Assembly: GCA_050747525.1 (NCBI GenBank) | Contig: JBOGOC010000063.1 | Coordinates: forward strand, 1 to 64,000 | Reading direction: 5' to 3' | Length of the DNA stretch: 64,000 bases | From: JBOGOC01 sp050747525 | Lineage (GTDB): Bacteria; Acidobacteriota; Polarisedimenticolia; JACPZX01; DASXTC01 | In this document: positions 9,783 to 18,593 of the stretch, piece after piece | Layout of the letters: every line of letters begins with the position of its first letter | Numbering within the stretch: the first letter of the stretch is position 1 | Position numbers and translations under genes: made by a program | The notes under the pieces: generated by a model | What the model was told of the DNA's origin: nothing | Database searches by the model: none | The model's input: the letters and a program-made list of their open reading frames with translations, nothing else

Positions 9783-10178
9783 ATGGTGACCCCAAAGAAG
9801 AAGGGCGGGGGCAAGAAGAAGGAGAAGCGCGTGGTCCCCGCGGGCATCGCCCACATTCACGCCACCTTCAACAACACCATCATCACGCTCGCGGACATGG
9901 AAGGAAACGTCCTGGCGTGGAGCAGCGCCGGCCAGCACGGCTTCAAGGGCTCGCGCAAGGGAACTCCGTTCGCCGCCCAGATCGCAGCGGCGGCGGCCGC
10001 CGCTGCGGCCAAGGAATACGGCCTGCGCACCCTGGAGGTGAGGGTGAAAGGTCCCGGCGCCGGGCGCGAGTCGTCCGTGCGGGCCCTGCAGGTCGCAGGG
10101 ATGGAGATCAAGTCCATCAAAGATGTCACGCCCATCCCGCACAACGGCTGCCGACCGCCGAAGCGGCGCCGGGTCTGA
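9783..10178 (+). CDS. rpsK: 30S ribosomal protein S11
   Basis: S11 lies on the platform of the small subunit. The 131-residue product has GIAHIHATFNNTIITLADMEG, the SSAGQHGFKGSRKGTPFAAQ block and the C-terminal DVTPIPHNGCRPPKRRRV, all diagnostic. A Lys-rich N-terminus (KKKGGGKKKEK) precedes the fold, as in many bacteria. It starts 6 bases after rpsM. Confidence 0.97.
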   Translation: MVTPKKKGGGKKKEKRVVPAGIAHIHATFNNTIITLADMEGNVLAWSSAGQHGFKGSRKGTPFAAQIAAAAAAAAAKEYGLRTLEVRVKGPGAGRESSVRALQVAGMEIKSIKDVTPIPHNGCRPPKRRRV

Positions 10179-10190
10179 GGAGGAATCTCA

Positions 10191-10817
10191 GTGGCTCGTT
10201 ACAGTGGTCCCGTCTGCAAGCTATGCCGCCGCGAGGGGATGAAGCTCTTCCTCAAGGGTGAGCGTTGCTTCAAGCCGTCATGCGCCATCGAGAAGCGCAA
10301 CTACGCTCCGGGCCAGCACGGAAACCGGAGATCGAAGGTGCAGGCCTACGGCGTGCAGCTGCGCGAGAAGCAGAAGACGAAGCGCATCTACGGCGTGCTC
10401 GAGAGGCAGTTCCGCCGTCATTTCGCGGAGGCCGAGCGGCGCCGCGGGATCACCGGCGAGAACCTGCTGCAGATCCTCGAGCGTCGCCTCGACAACGTCA
10501 CGTACAAGATTGGCTTCGCCGGGTCGCGCGCGCAGGCGCGCCAGCTGGTCAGCCATGGGCACATTCTGGTGGACGGCAGGCGGGTGGACGTCCCGTCGTA
10601 CCAGTTGAAGCAGGGCATGGTGGTGACCCTGAAGGAGGCCAGCCGCAAGAACGTGCTCGTAGCCTCCTCGCTCGATCAGGCCCGATCGCGGGGCGTGCCA
10701 CGGTGGCTCTCCCTGGAGGCGGAGAGCTTCCGGGGAACCGTCGTGTCCCTGCCCTCGCGCGAGGACATCACGCTGCCGATCCAGGAACAGCTCATCGTCG
10801 AACTCTACTCCAAGTAG
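10191..10817 (+). CDS. rpsD: 30S ribosomal protein S4, cysteine-containing form
   Basis: S4 nucleates 16S rRNA assembly; in E. coli it also represses its own operon. The 208-residue product has a GTG start, CKLC near residue 9 and CFKPSC near residue 26 (four-Cys zinc form), QHGNRRSKVQAYGVQL, the S4 RNA-binding domain LDNVTYKIGFAGSRAQARQL (20 residues) and the terminal EQLIVELYSK. It is followed by a 78-base spacer before rpoA, the longest gap in the cluster. Confidence 0.97.
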   Translation: MARYSGPVCKLCRREGMKLFLKGERCFKPSCAIEKRNYAPGQHGNRRSKVQAYGVQLREKQKTKRIYGVLERQFRRHFAEAERRRGITGENLLQILERRLDNVTYKIGFAGSRAQARQLVSHGHILVDGRRVDVPSYQLKQGMVVTLKEASRKNVLVASSLDQARSRGVPRWLSLEAESFRGTVVSLPSREDITLPIQEQLIVELYSK

Positions 10818-10895
10818 GCGTCCGCCCCCGGCGGCCGCCTCGTGGATATACGTGCCATTCAGGCGCACTGAAAGAAGAGCGTAAGGAGCAGCCCG

Positions 10896-11888
<993 letters not shown>

Positions 11889-11911
11889 GAGAAGGTTGAC
11901 GGGAGAGGGCG

Positions 11912-12535
11912 ATGTACCACAACAGGGCGTTTCGAAAGCTCGGCCGCAAGCACAGCCACAGGATGGCCACGCTGCGCTCGCTGTCCACGGCGCTGTTCGA
12001 GCGCGAGCGCATCACCACCACACTGATGAAGGCCAAGGAGCTGCGCCCCTTCGCCGAGAAGCTCATCACGCGCTCCAAGCGTGACGACCTGCACGCCCGG
12101 CGGCAGATCCTGAGGCACATTCAGGACCGCGACGTGGCGCGCAAGCTGTTCGAGACGCTGTCCGCGCGCTTCATGGAGCGCAACGGCGGCTACATGCGCA
12201 TCCTCAAGCTGGGCCGCCGTCAGGGAGACGGCGCCGAGATGGCGATGGTGGAGCTGCTGGGCTCCGAGCCCGTCTTCAAGAAGAAGGAAGAGGAAAAGAA
12301 GAAGCGTGGCGGAGGCGGGCTGGCGTCCCGTCTGATGCGGCGCGGGGCCAAGGCCAAAGCGGCCGACGAGGCCGCCGGCGAGGCGGCCGACGAGAAGGCG
12401 CTGGCTGCCGAGGCCGGTGCGGAGGAAGAGCCGGAAGAGGAAGGCGGCAAGGCCACCGGCAAGACTTCCAAGGCCCGCGGAGGCAAGACCACCTCGGGCA
12501 AGTCCAAGGCCGGCGGAGGCCGCAAGAAGAAGTAA
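11912..12535 (+). CDS. rplQ: 50S ribosomal protein L17 with long C-terminal extension
   Basis: L17 lies near the tunnel exit. Residues 1-116 are a complete L17: MYHNRAFRKLGRKHSHR, ALFERERITTTLMKAKELRP and GYMRILKLGRRQGDGAEMA. The following roughly 90 residues are Lys/Glu/Ala/Gly low complexity ending GGGRKKK. The usual family length is 115-130, so this is a large added tail. It lies 12 bases before carB with no terminator between, so the two are probably co-transcribed. Confidence 0.95.
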   Translation: MYHNRAFRKLGRKHSHRMATLRSLSTALFERERITTTLMKAKELRPFAEKLITRSKRDDLHARRQILRHIQDRDVARKLFETLSARFMERNGGYMRILKLGRRQGDGAEMAMVELLGSEPVFKKKEEEKKKRGGGGLASRLMRRGAKAKAADEAAGEAADEKALAAEAGAEEEPEEEGGKATGKTSKARGGKTTSGKSKAGGGRKKK

Positions 12536-12547
12536 GGAGTTCGGCGA

Positions 12548-15500
12548 GTGCCCCGGCGGGACGACATCAAGACCATCCTCATCCTCGGCTCGGGGCCCAT
12601 CGTCATCGGGCAGGCCTGCGAGTTCGACTACTCGGGCACGCAGGCGTGCAAGGCCCTGCGCGAAGATGGGTACCGCGTGGTGCTCATCAACTCCAACCCG
12701 GCCACGATCATGACCGACCCCGATCTGGCCGACGCCACCTACGTCGAGCCCCTCACTCTCGACATCGTGGCCCGGGTCATCGAGAAGGAGCGTCCCGACG
12801 CCCTCCTCCCCACGGTGGGCGGGCAGACGGCCCTCAACCTCGCGGTGGCCCTGGGCGAGTCCGGCGTCCTGGATGCCTGCGGCGTGCGCCTGCTCGGCGC
12901 GCGCCTCCCTTCCATCAAGCTGTGCGAAGACCGCCTGCTCTTCAAGCAGACCATGGAGCGGATCGGCCTCGACGTCCCGCGCTCGGGCGTGGCCGACTCG
13001 CTCAGGTCCGCCGAGGAGATCCTGGATGCCGTCGGCTTCCCGGCCATCGTCCGGCCGTCGTTCACGCTGGGCGGAACCGGTGGCGGGATCGCCTACAACA
13101 TCGAGGAGTTCCGCGAGATCGTCGGCCGGGGGCTCGATCTGTCGCCCGTGCACCAGGTCCTGGTGGAGCAGTCCGTGCTCGGGTGGAAGGAGTACGAGCT
13201 GGAGGTGATGCGCGACGTCAAGGACAACATGGTGGTCATCTGCTCCATCGAGAACTTCGACGCCATGGGGGTGCACACGGGCGACTCCATCACCGTGGCG
13301 CCGGCGCAGACCCTCACCGACAAGGAATACCAGCGCATGCGCGACGCCGCCGCGAAGATCCTCCGGGCGGTGGGGGTGGAGACGGGCGGGTCCAACGTCC
13401 AGTTCGCGGTGGAGCCTCGCACCGGGCGCATGGTGGTCATCGAGATGAACCCGCGCGTGTCCCGCTCCTCGGCCCTGGCCAGCAAGGCCACCGGCTTCCC
13501 CATAGCCAAGATCGCCGCGCGCCTGGCCGTGGGGTACACGCTCGACGAGATACCCAACGACATCACCCGCGAGACCCCGTCGTCGTTCGAGCCCACCATC
13601 GACTACGTGGTGGTGAAGATCCCTCGCTGGGCCTTCGAGAAGTTCCCCCACGCCGACGCCACGCTCGGCGTGCAGATGAAGTCGGTGGGAGAGGCGATGG
13701 CCATCGGGCGCACCTTCAAGGAGGCGCTGCAGAAGGGGATCCGCTCGCTGGAAATCGGCCGGCACGGCCTGGGAGGCGACGGTGCTGATCGCATCGAGCC
13801 GACGCGCCTGCGCGAGAGGCTCACCATGCCCAACTGGGAGCGCATCTTCTACATCCGCTACGCCCTGCAGGCGGGCATGTCCATCGACGCCGTGGCCGAG
13901 CTGACCTCGGTGGACCGGTGGTTCATCAAGAACATCGAGCAGATCGTGGCCCTGGAGGGGCAGGTGCGCGCGTTCACGCACGACACCCTCCCGCACGAGC
14001 TGCTGTGGCGCGCCAAGCGATGGGGCTTCTCGGACCGCCAGCTGGGCATGCTCATGGGCACCACCGAGGCGCGGGCCCGCGAGACCCGCCTGGCCGCGGG
14101 GATACGGCCGGTCTACAAGCGGGTGGACACCTGCGGCGCGGAGTTCGAGGCCCACACGCCCTACATGTACTCCACCTACGAGGACGAGTGCGAGTCGCAG
14201 CCCACCACCGCCCGCAAGGTGATGATCCTGGGCGGCGGCCCCAACCGCATCGGGCAGGGGATCGAGTTCGACTACTGCTGCTGCCACGCCTCCTTCGCGC
14301 TGCGGGAGGAAGGGTTCGAATCGATCATGGTGAACTGCAACCCGGAGACGGTCTCCACCGACTACGACACGTCCTCGCGGCTCTACTTCGAGCCCCTCAC
14401 CTTCGAGGACGTCATGAACATCGTCGAGGTGGAGAAGCCCGAAGGGGTGATCGTGCAGTTCGGGGGCCAGACGCCGCTCAACCTCGCGCTTCAGCTGCAG
14501 GCCGCCGGGGTCCCCATCCTGGGCACGTCGCCCGATTCCATCGACCTGGCGGAGGATCGCAGGCGCTTCAGCGCGCTGCTGCGCAAGATGGGGATCAACC
14601 AGCCCGAGTCCGAGACCGCCGTCAGCCTGGACGAGGCCCTGGCCCACGCCGAGCGCATCGGGTATCCGGTGCTGCTGCGCCCCTCCTACGTGCTGGGGGG
14701 ACGGGCCATGTGCATCGTGCACGACAAGGACGCCCTGGTGGACTACATGCGCCGGGCCGTGGCCGCCTCTCCCGACCACCCCATCCTGGTGGACCGCTTC
14801 CTGGAGGACGCGTTCGAGTTCGACGTGGACGCCATCGGCGACGGCCGGCGCGTCGTGGTGGGCGGGATCATGCAGCACATCGAGGAGGCGGGCATCCACT
14901 CCGGCGACTCGGCCTGCGTCCTGCCCGCCTACAAGATCTCGCCTGAGAACCTGGAGTCGCTGCGCAGCATCACCATCCGGCTGGGGATGGCGCTGGGCGT
15001 GAAGGGGCTGATGAACATCCAGTTCGCCATCAAGGACGAGGTCATCTACGTGCTGGAGGTGAACCCGCGGGCGTCGCGCACCATTCCCTTCGTCTCCAAG
15101 TCGATCGGCGTGCCGCTCGCACGGCTGGCCGCCAAGGTGATGGTGGGACGCACGCTCGATGAGCTGGGATTCACCGAGGAGCGCCCGCTGAACGGATGGT
15201 TCGTGAAAGAGGCCGTGCTGCCGTTCATCAAGTTCCCCGGCGAGGACCCGGTGCTGGGCCCCGAGATGCGCTCGACCGGGGAGGTGATGGGGATCGCCGC
15301 CTCGTTCGGGCAGGCCTTCGCCAAGGCGCAGTCGGGGAGCGGGTGCCCGCTGCCGTCCTCCGGCACCGCGTTCATCAGCGTGAACGACTTCGACAAGGAC
15401 AACGTCGTTCCCATCGCGGGGGATCTGGCCAACCTGGGGTTCCGCATCATCGCCACGCGCGGGACGGCCCATTTCCTCAATTCGCGCGGGGTGGCGGCCG

Positions 15501-15760
15501 ACATGGTGTTCAAGGTGAACGAGGGCCGTCCCAACGTCGTGGACCACATCAAGAACGGCCAGGTCGCGATGATCATCAACACCCCGCTGGGAGGCGGGTC
15601 CTACTTCGACGAGCCGTCCATCCGGAAGTCAGCCACCCAGCATGGAGTCCCGTGCATCACCACCCTTTCGGCGGCCGCGGCCGCGGTGGCGGGGATCAGG
15701 GCGATGCGGGACGAAACCCTCTCCGTGAAGTCGCTGCAGGAGCATCACGGGCGCGTGTAG
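12548..15760 (+). CDS. carB: Carbamoyl-phosphate synthase large subunit
   Basis: CarB makes carbamoyl phosphate from bicarbonate, ammonia and two ATP for arginine and pyrimidine synthesis; CarA supplies the ammonia. The 1070-residue product is full length: first carboxy-phosphate half with ILGSGPIVIGQACEFDYSG, ATP-grasp elements SFTLGGTGGGIAYN and EMNPRVSRSSALASKATG, the second half starting near residue 555 with ILGGGPNRIGQGIEFDYC and PSYVLGGRAM, and a C-terminal MGS-like allosteric domain with TRGTAHFLNSRGV. The start is GTG with AAGGAG eight bases upstream. carA is not in the window. Its position directly behind rplQ is unusual. Confidence 0.97.
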   Translation: MPRRDDIKTILILGSGPIVIGQACEFDYSGTQACKALREDGYRVVLINSNPATIMTDPDLADATYVEPLTLDIVARVIEKERPDALLPTVGGQTALNLAVALGESGVLDACGVRLLGARLPSIKLCEDRLLFKQTMERIGLDVPRSGVADSLRSAEEILDAVGFPAIVRPSFTLGGTGGGIAYNIEEFREIVGRGLDLSPVHQVLVEQSVLGWKEYELEVMRDVKDNMVVICSIENFDAMGVHTGDSITVAPAQTLTDKEYQRMRDAAAKILRAVGVETGGSNVQFAVEPRTGRMVVIEMNPRVSRSSALASKATGFPIAKIAARLAVGYTLDEIPNDITRETPSSFEPTIDYVVVKIPRWAFEKFPHADATLGVQMKSVGEAMAIGRTFKEALQKGIRSLEIGRHGLGGDGADRIEPTRLRERLTMPNWERIFYIRYALQAGMSIDAVAELTSVDRWFIKNIEQIVALEGQVRAFTHDTLPHELLWRAKRWGFSDRQLGMLMGTTEARARETRLAAGIRPVYKRVDTCGAEFEAHTPYMYSTYEDECESQPTTARKVMILGGGPNRIGQGIEFDYCCCHASFALREEGFESIMVNCNPETVSTDYDTSSRLYFEPLTFEDVMNIVEVEKPEGVIVQFGGQTPLNLALQLQAAGVPILGTSPDSIDLAEDRRRFSALLRKMGINQPESETAVSLDEALAHAERIGYPVLLRPSYVLGGRAMCIVHDKDALVDYMRRAVAASPDHPILVDRFLEDAFEFDVDAIGDGRRVVVGGIMQHIEEAGIHSGDSACVLPAYKISPENLESLRSITIRLGMALGVKGLMNIQFAIKDEVIYVLEVNPRASRTIPFVSKSIGVPLARLAAKVMVGRTLDELGFTEERPLNGWFVKEAVLPFIKFPGEDPVLGPEMRSTGEVMGIAASFGQAFAKAQSGSGCPLPSSGTAFISVNDFDKDNVVPIAGDLANLGFRIIATRGTAHFLNSRGVAADMVFKVNEGRPNVVDHIKNGQVAMIINTPLGGGSYFDEPSIRKSATQHGVPCITTLSAAAAAVAGIRAMRDETLSVKSLQEHHGRV

Positions 15761-15799
15761 GGCCTGGAGGGCTCCTTACGGAGCGTCCTTGCCCACCCT

Positions 15800-15999
15800 C
15801 CTCGAAGAGGGGGGCCGGGCCGGGTGTCTCTCCGGGAACGTTCGCCGTCGTGGCGTTGGCCACGACGGCTCACTCCCGCTTCCGCCTTCGCCTCTCGCTC
15901 GCTGCCCGCGCGAAAGCGCGCGCGGGCAACGCTCGCTCGACCCGGCTCAGGCTCCAGAGGGTCCCTGCGAGACACCCGGCCCGGCCCCCCTCTTCGAGG
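15800..15999. repeat. Structured intergenic element bounded by a perfect 31-bp inverted repeat
   Basis: The 417 bases between carB and the next gene hold no credible ORF but strong structure. Bases 15800-15830 and 15969-15999 are perfect reverse complements (31 of 31). The 138-base interior holds two more hairpins: an 11-bp stem GCCGTCGTGGC with loop GTTG (15844-15869) and a 10-bp stem TGCCCGCGCG (15903-15928). The whole could fold as a three-way RNA structure or a DNA cruciform. It could be a terminator for carB, a palindromic mobile repeat or a non-coding RNA; no T-run follows the arms, which counts against a simple terminator. Bases 16000-16147 show only weak hairpins. Confidence 0.75.
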
Positions 16000-16147
16000 C
16001 GCTTCGACCGCAAGGCGCGCCGGATGCGCCCCCTGCCCCTTCGACGCACTCGAGGCGCTCCTGCATCGAGCGCACTCCTTCGGGGAAAGAGCAAAGGCCG
16101 GTCCAGCCTGACGCCTGTGGCTGGCCTTCGGGTTGGTAGGGCACTAG

Positions 16148-16174
16148 GTTTCCCCGGCGGAGGTGCGGGGAAAC
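16148..16174 (+). promoter_or_regulatory. Hairpin over the ribosome-binding site of the 91-residue gene
   Basis: GTTTCCCC (16148-16155) pairs perfectly with GGGGAAAC (16167-16174). The 11-base loop contains GGAGG, and the 3' arm contains the GGGGA that lies six bases before the ATG at 16178. Folding would mask the proximal Shine-Dalgarno while displaying the GGAGG in the loop. A regulatory role is inference only. Confidence 0.4.
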
Positions 16175-16177
16175 GTG

Positions 16178-16453
16178 ATGAAGATGCAGGTTCAGGACTA
16201 TCGACAGGAGCTGCGGCTGGCCGTTGCGGAGGCGCGGGAGGCCGGACTGCGCGCCGAGGCGGACAAGCTCGAGGACGCGGCCTGGACCGCCTGCACGACG
16301 TCGTCCGAGCTTCTGGCCGTGCAGGGGGAAGCCATCCTCATCTTCCTGCGATCCACGAAGGGACGGCTGCCGGCGCAGGCGAGGCGCCGGCTGGACGTCT
16401 GTCTTCATGAAATCGGCAAGGTCTGGCCTCGGCTCGCGAGATCGGGGAGATAG
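16178..16453 (+). CDS. Small helical protein of unknown function
   Basis: The 91-residue product (MKMQVQDYRQELRLAVAEAR...) is rich in Ala, Arg, Glu and Leu and is probably all-helical, with no signal peptide or membrane segment. The central part ELLAVQGEAILIFL is hydrophobic enough for helix packing. GTG codons at 16163 and 16175 are alternative starts; ATG 16178 has GGGGA at six bases. It is followed after two bases by a very small cysteine-containing ORF on the same strand. I do not recognise a family. Coding is supported by the ribosome-binding site and by the placement between unrelated genes, not by homology. Confidence 0.55.
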   Translation: MKMQVQDYRQELRLAVAEAREAGLRAEADKLEDAAWTACTTSSELLAVQGEAILIFLRSTKGRLPAQARRRLDVCLHEIGKVWPRLARSGR

Positions 16454-16455
16454 CC

Positions 16456-16575
16456 ATGCCTCCGGTGGAGTGCACGCTGACATGTCCGGGGTGCCGGGGG
16501 AGTGTGAGCATCCCTCTCGCCGAGATGGCGTCCGGCTGGAGCCGCACCTGTCCGCAGGTGATTCCCATCTGTTAG
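16456..16575 (+). CDS. Possible 39-residue cysteine-pair microprotein
   Basis: This ORF encodes MPPVECTLTCPGCRGS at its start and ends with Cys-Pro and a terminal Cys. It has a CxxC pair at residues 10 and 13 and further cysteines at 6, 32 and 39. GGGGAG lies seven bases before the ATG, inside the end of the preceding gene, suggesting coupling. The pattern resembles one half of a zinc ribbon whose second CxxC has been lost, so it may be truncated by a frameshift. It ends 9 bases before the convergent glycosyltransferase gene. Confidence 0.45.
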   Translation: MPPVECTLTCPGCRGSVSIPLAEMASGWSRTCPQVIPIC

Positions 16576-16583
16576 CGGACGAT

Positions 16584-18593
16584 CTACTTGTCCAGCGCCT
16601 GCCTGAACTCCTGCTCGAGAGTCGCGCCCGACTGCTCCGCCAGGCGTGCGTGGCGCAGAGCTTCGTCACGGCGGCCGAGAAAGAGATAGTGCTTGGCCAG
16701 GTTGAGGTGCACGACCGCGCTGTAGGGGGCCGCCCGCTCGGCTTCCTGAAGAAGGGCGAGCGACTCGTCCAGGCGGCCGGTGCCTCGCAGCAGCAGGGCC
16801 AGGTTGACGAGCGTGGCCACGTGGTCGGGGCGAGCGGAAAGGGCCGTGCGGTAATCGGATTCCGCCTCGCCGGTCCGTCCGCCGGCCTGCTCGATGGAGC
16901 CCAGCAGGAAGTGCAGCTCGGCGCGGTGTTCCGGTGTCTGCGGCACGGTGGCCAGCGCGAAGGCGCGGGCCTTCTCCAGGCGGCCGGCGACCGCCGCCGT
17001 GCCGAGCAGCGAGGCCAGGGTGTCGGTGCTGTCGGGCCGGGCGCGCAGGGCCTCCTCCAGTGCGTGTCCGGACTCCTCGCCGCGTCCCAGCGCCGCCAGC
17101 GCCTCCCCCTTCTGCCGCCAGGCTTCGTAGACGAAGGGCCCGCCCAGTGCGATGGAGCGATCGAATTCCTCGATCGCTTCCGGGAGATGTCCTTCAGCCT
17201 GGTGCCCGAGCCCGAGCGAGAGATGGCCTTGTCCCGGGTCGTCGCGGTATCCGTACCAGTTCACGTTGAGGGCCCAGAGCAGCACCGCAGCCGCGGCGGC
17301 CGTGCCGGCCAGGGTTCTCCATCGGTGCTCCTGGATCAGCCGTGACGCCTGGTCGGCGAGCAGGCCGGTCCCCAGGGCGAGTATCGGGAGGACGGGCGCC
17401 CTGTATCGTGTGGTCACGAAGAAGGCGATGATCGATACGGCGTAGGCGGCGCCGCAGGCCGCGGGGAGCCACAGCAGCCGGCGGTCCGCGGGGCGGAACG
17501 CCAGGGCGGCGATCCAGCCCGTCAGACCCAGGGGGACGAGGACCTGGGCAGCCGGGAGGGGAAGCCGGAGAACGGGGCTGAGCGATCGGAAAAACGTCAG
17601 ATCCTTGTTGTTGCTGATCTCGACGCCGCTGAAGAAGAGAGTCACCTTCCTGAAGAGCAGGCTCAGCGCGGCTCGCGGCTCTTCCTTCCAGAAGGCGAGC
17701 CCTTGCCGGAACCAGTACCGCGAGACTTCCGAGGGGCGCAGGGCGCGCCCTTCGGCGCGCCGCGCGATGTCGATGGTGTCCTCGTAGCCCCCCTCCCATG
17801 TCGGCCGTGTGCCCGGAACGATCGCGGTGGTGCCGTCCGACTGCGGATTGTTCCCGATGTAGAAATTGACGCCTCCCTGAGACGAGATGAGGACCAGGTC
17901 CCCCCCCACGATCGCGTTGCGCACGGTGACCGGCGCGATGGGGAGCGTCAGGCCTGCCACGAGCGCGAGGGACCGCGCCAGGCGCCGGGCCCCGGAGGCC
18001 CCGGGGCCTGTCGCCGTCCAGATCAGGGCCGGGACCGCCATCAGCAGCATGTTGGGGCGGGCGATCGAGGCCAGGCCCAGGATCACCCCCGCGGCCAGGA
18101 AGCCCGTGAGCCGTCCGCCCGCTTCGTCCGCCTTGATCAGAGCGAGCAGTGCCGCCGCCGCGAGCAGGACCTCGAGCCCCGTGATCAGCAGCTCGTTGTC
18201 GAAGTAGATCAGCGGCCAGCACAGTGCGGCCAGAAGGGCGGAGAGCGCCGCGCTCCAGCGGCTGCCGAGGCGCAGCGCGATGCGGTGCACGATCACCACG
18301 GCGAGGGCTCCCAGCAGGCACTGGATCAGGCGCGGAGCCAGGCCGCCCGTGCCGAAGAGACGGTAGACGACGCCCAGCATGTACGGGTAGAGCGGAGCAC
18401 GGAAGAACGCCTCATGCCCGAGCCAGTCGCCGGAGGCGAGGCTCCTCGCCCACGTGTCGTGGTAGGCCTCGTCCATGACGTAGCCCTCGAAGGTGGGGAG
18501 GGCGCGCAGGGAGAGCAGGTGCCAGATCCTGAGAACCAGGGCGGCGCCCCCCAGCGCCAGGCTGGCGGTCCACGATCCGCGGAATGGGCTCAA
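16584..18593 (-). CDS. GT-C fold glycosyltransferase (PMT/ArnT-like) with C-terminal TPRs
   Basis: The 669-residue product is a polytopic membrane protein. About ten hydrophobic segments fill residues 10-450, with the early luminal acidic motif VMDEAYHDTWA typical of GT39/GT83-like GT-C enzymes that use polyprenyl-phosphate sugars, and RAPLYPYMLGVVYRLFG shortly after. Residues from about 460 form four to five tetratricopeptide repeats (for example AELHFLLGSIEQAGGRTGEA). Acceptor and donor cannot be read from sequence. Start is TTG, overlapping the stop of the upstream kinase gene as TTGA, so the two are translationally coupled; the next Met is residue 40, inside conserved sequence. Confidence 0.8.
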   Translation of the reverse strand: MSPFRGSWTASLALGGAALVLRIWHLLSLRALPTFEGYVMDEAYHDTWARSLASGDWLGHEAFFRAPLYPYMLGVVYRLFGTGGLAPRLIQCLLGALAVVIVHRIALRLGSRWSAALSALLAALCWPLIYFDNELLITGLEVLLAAAALLALIKADEAGGRLTGFLAAGVILGLASIARPNMLLMAVPALIWTATGPGASGARRLARSLALVAGLTLPIAPVTVRNAIVGGDLVLISSQGGVNFYIGNNPQSDGTTAIVPGTRPTWEGGYEDTIDIARRAEGRALRPSEVSRYWFRQGLAFWKEEPRAALSLLFRKVTLFFSGVEISNNKDLTFFRSLSPVLRLPLPAAQVLVPLGLTGWIAALAFRPADRRLLWLPAACGAAYAVSIIAFFVTTRYRAPVLPILALGTGLLADQASRLIQEHRWRTLAGTAAAAAVLLWALNVNWYGYRDDPGQGHLSLGLGHQAEGHLPEAIEEFDRSIALGGPFVYEAWRQKGEALAALGRGEESGHALEEALRARPDSTDTLASLLGTAAVAGRLEKARAFALATVPQTPEHRAELHFLLGSIEQAGGRTGEAESDYRTALSARPDHVATLVNLALLLRGTGRLDESLALLQEAERAAPYSAVVHLNLAKHYLFLGRRDEALRHARLAEQSGATLEQEFRQALDK

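Noticed and set aside
15196..16410. 404-residue + strand frame running from carB through the intergenic repeat
   Set aside because: It starts inside carB in another frame and crosses the perfect inverted repeat; no start site or family is visible.
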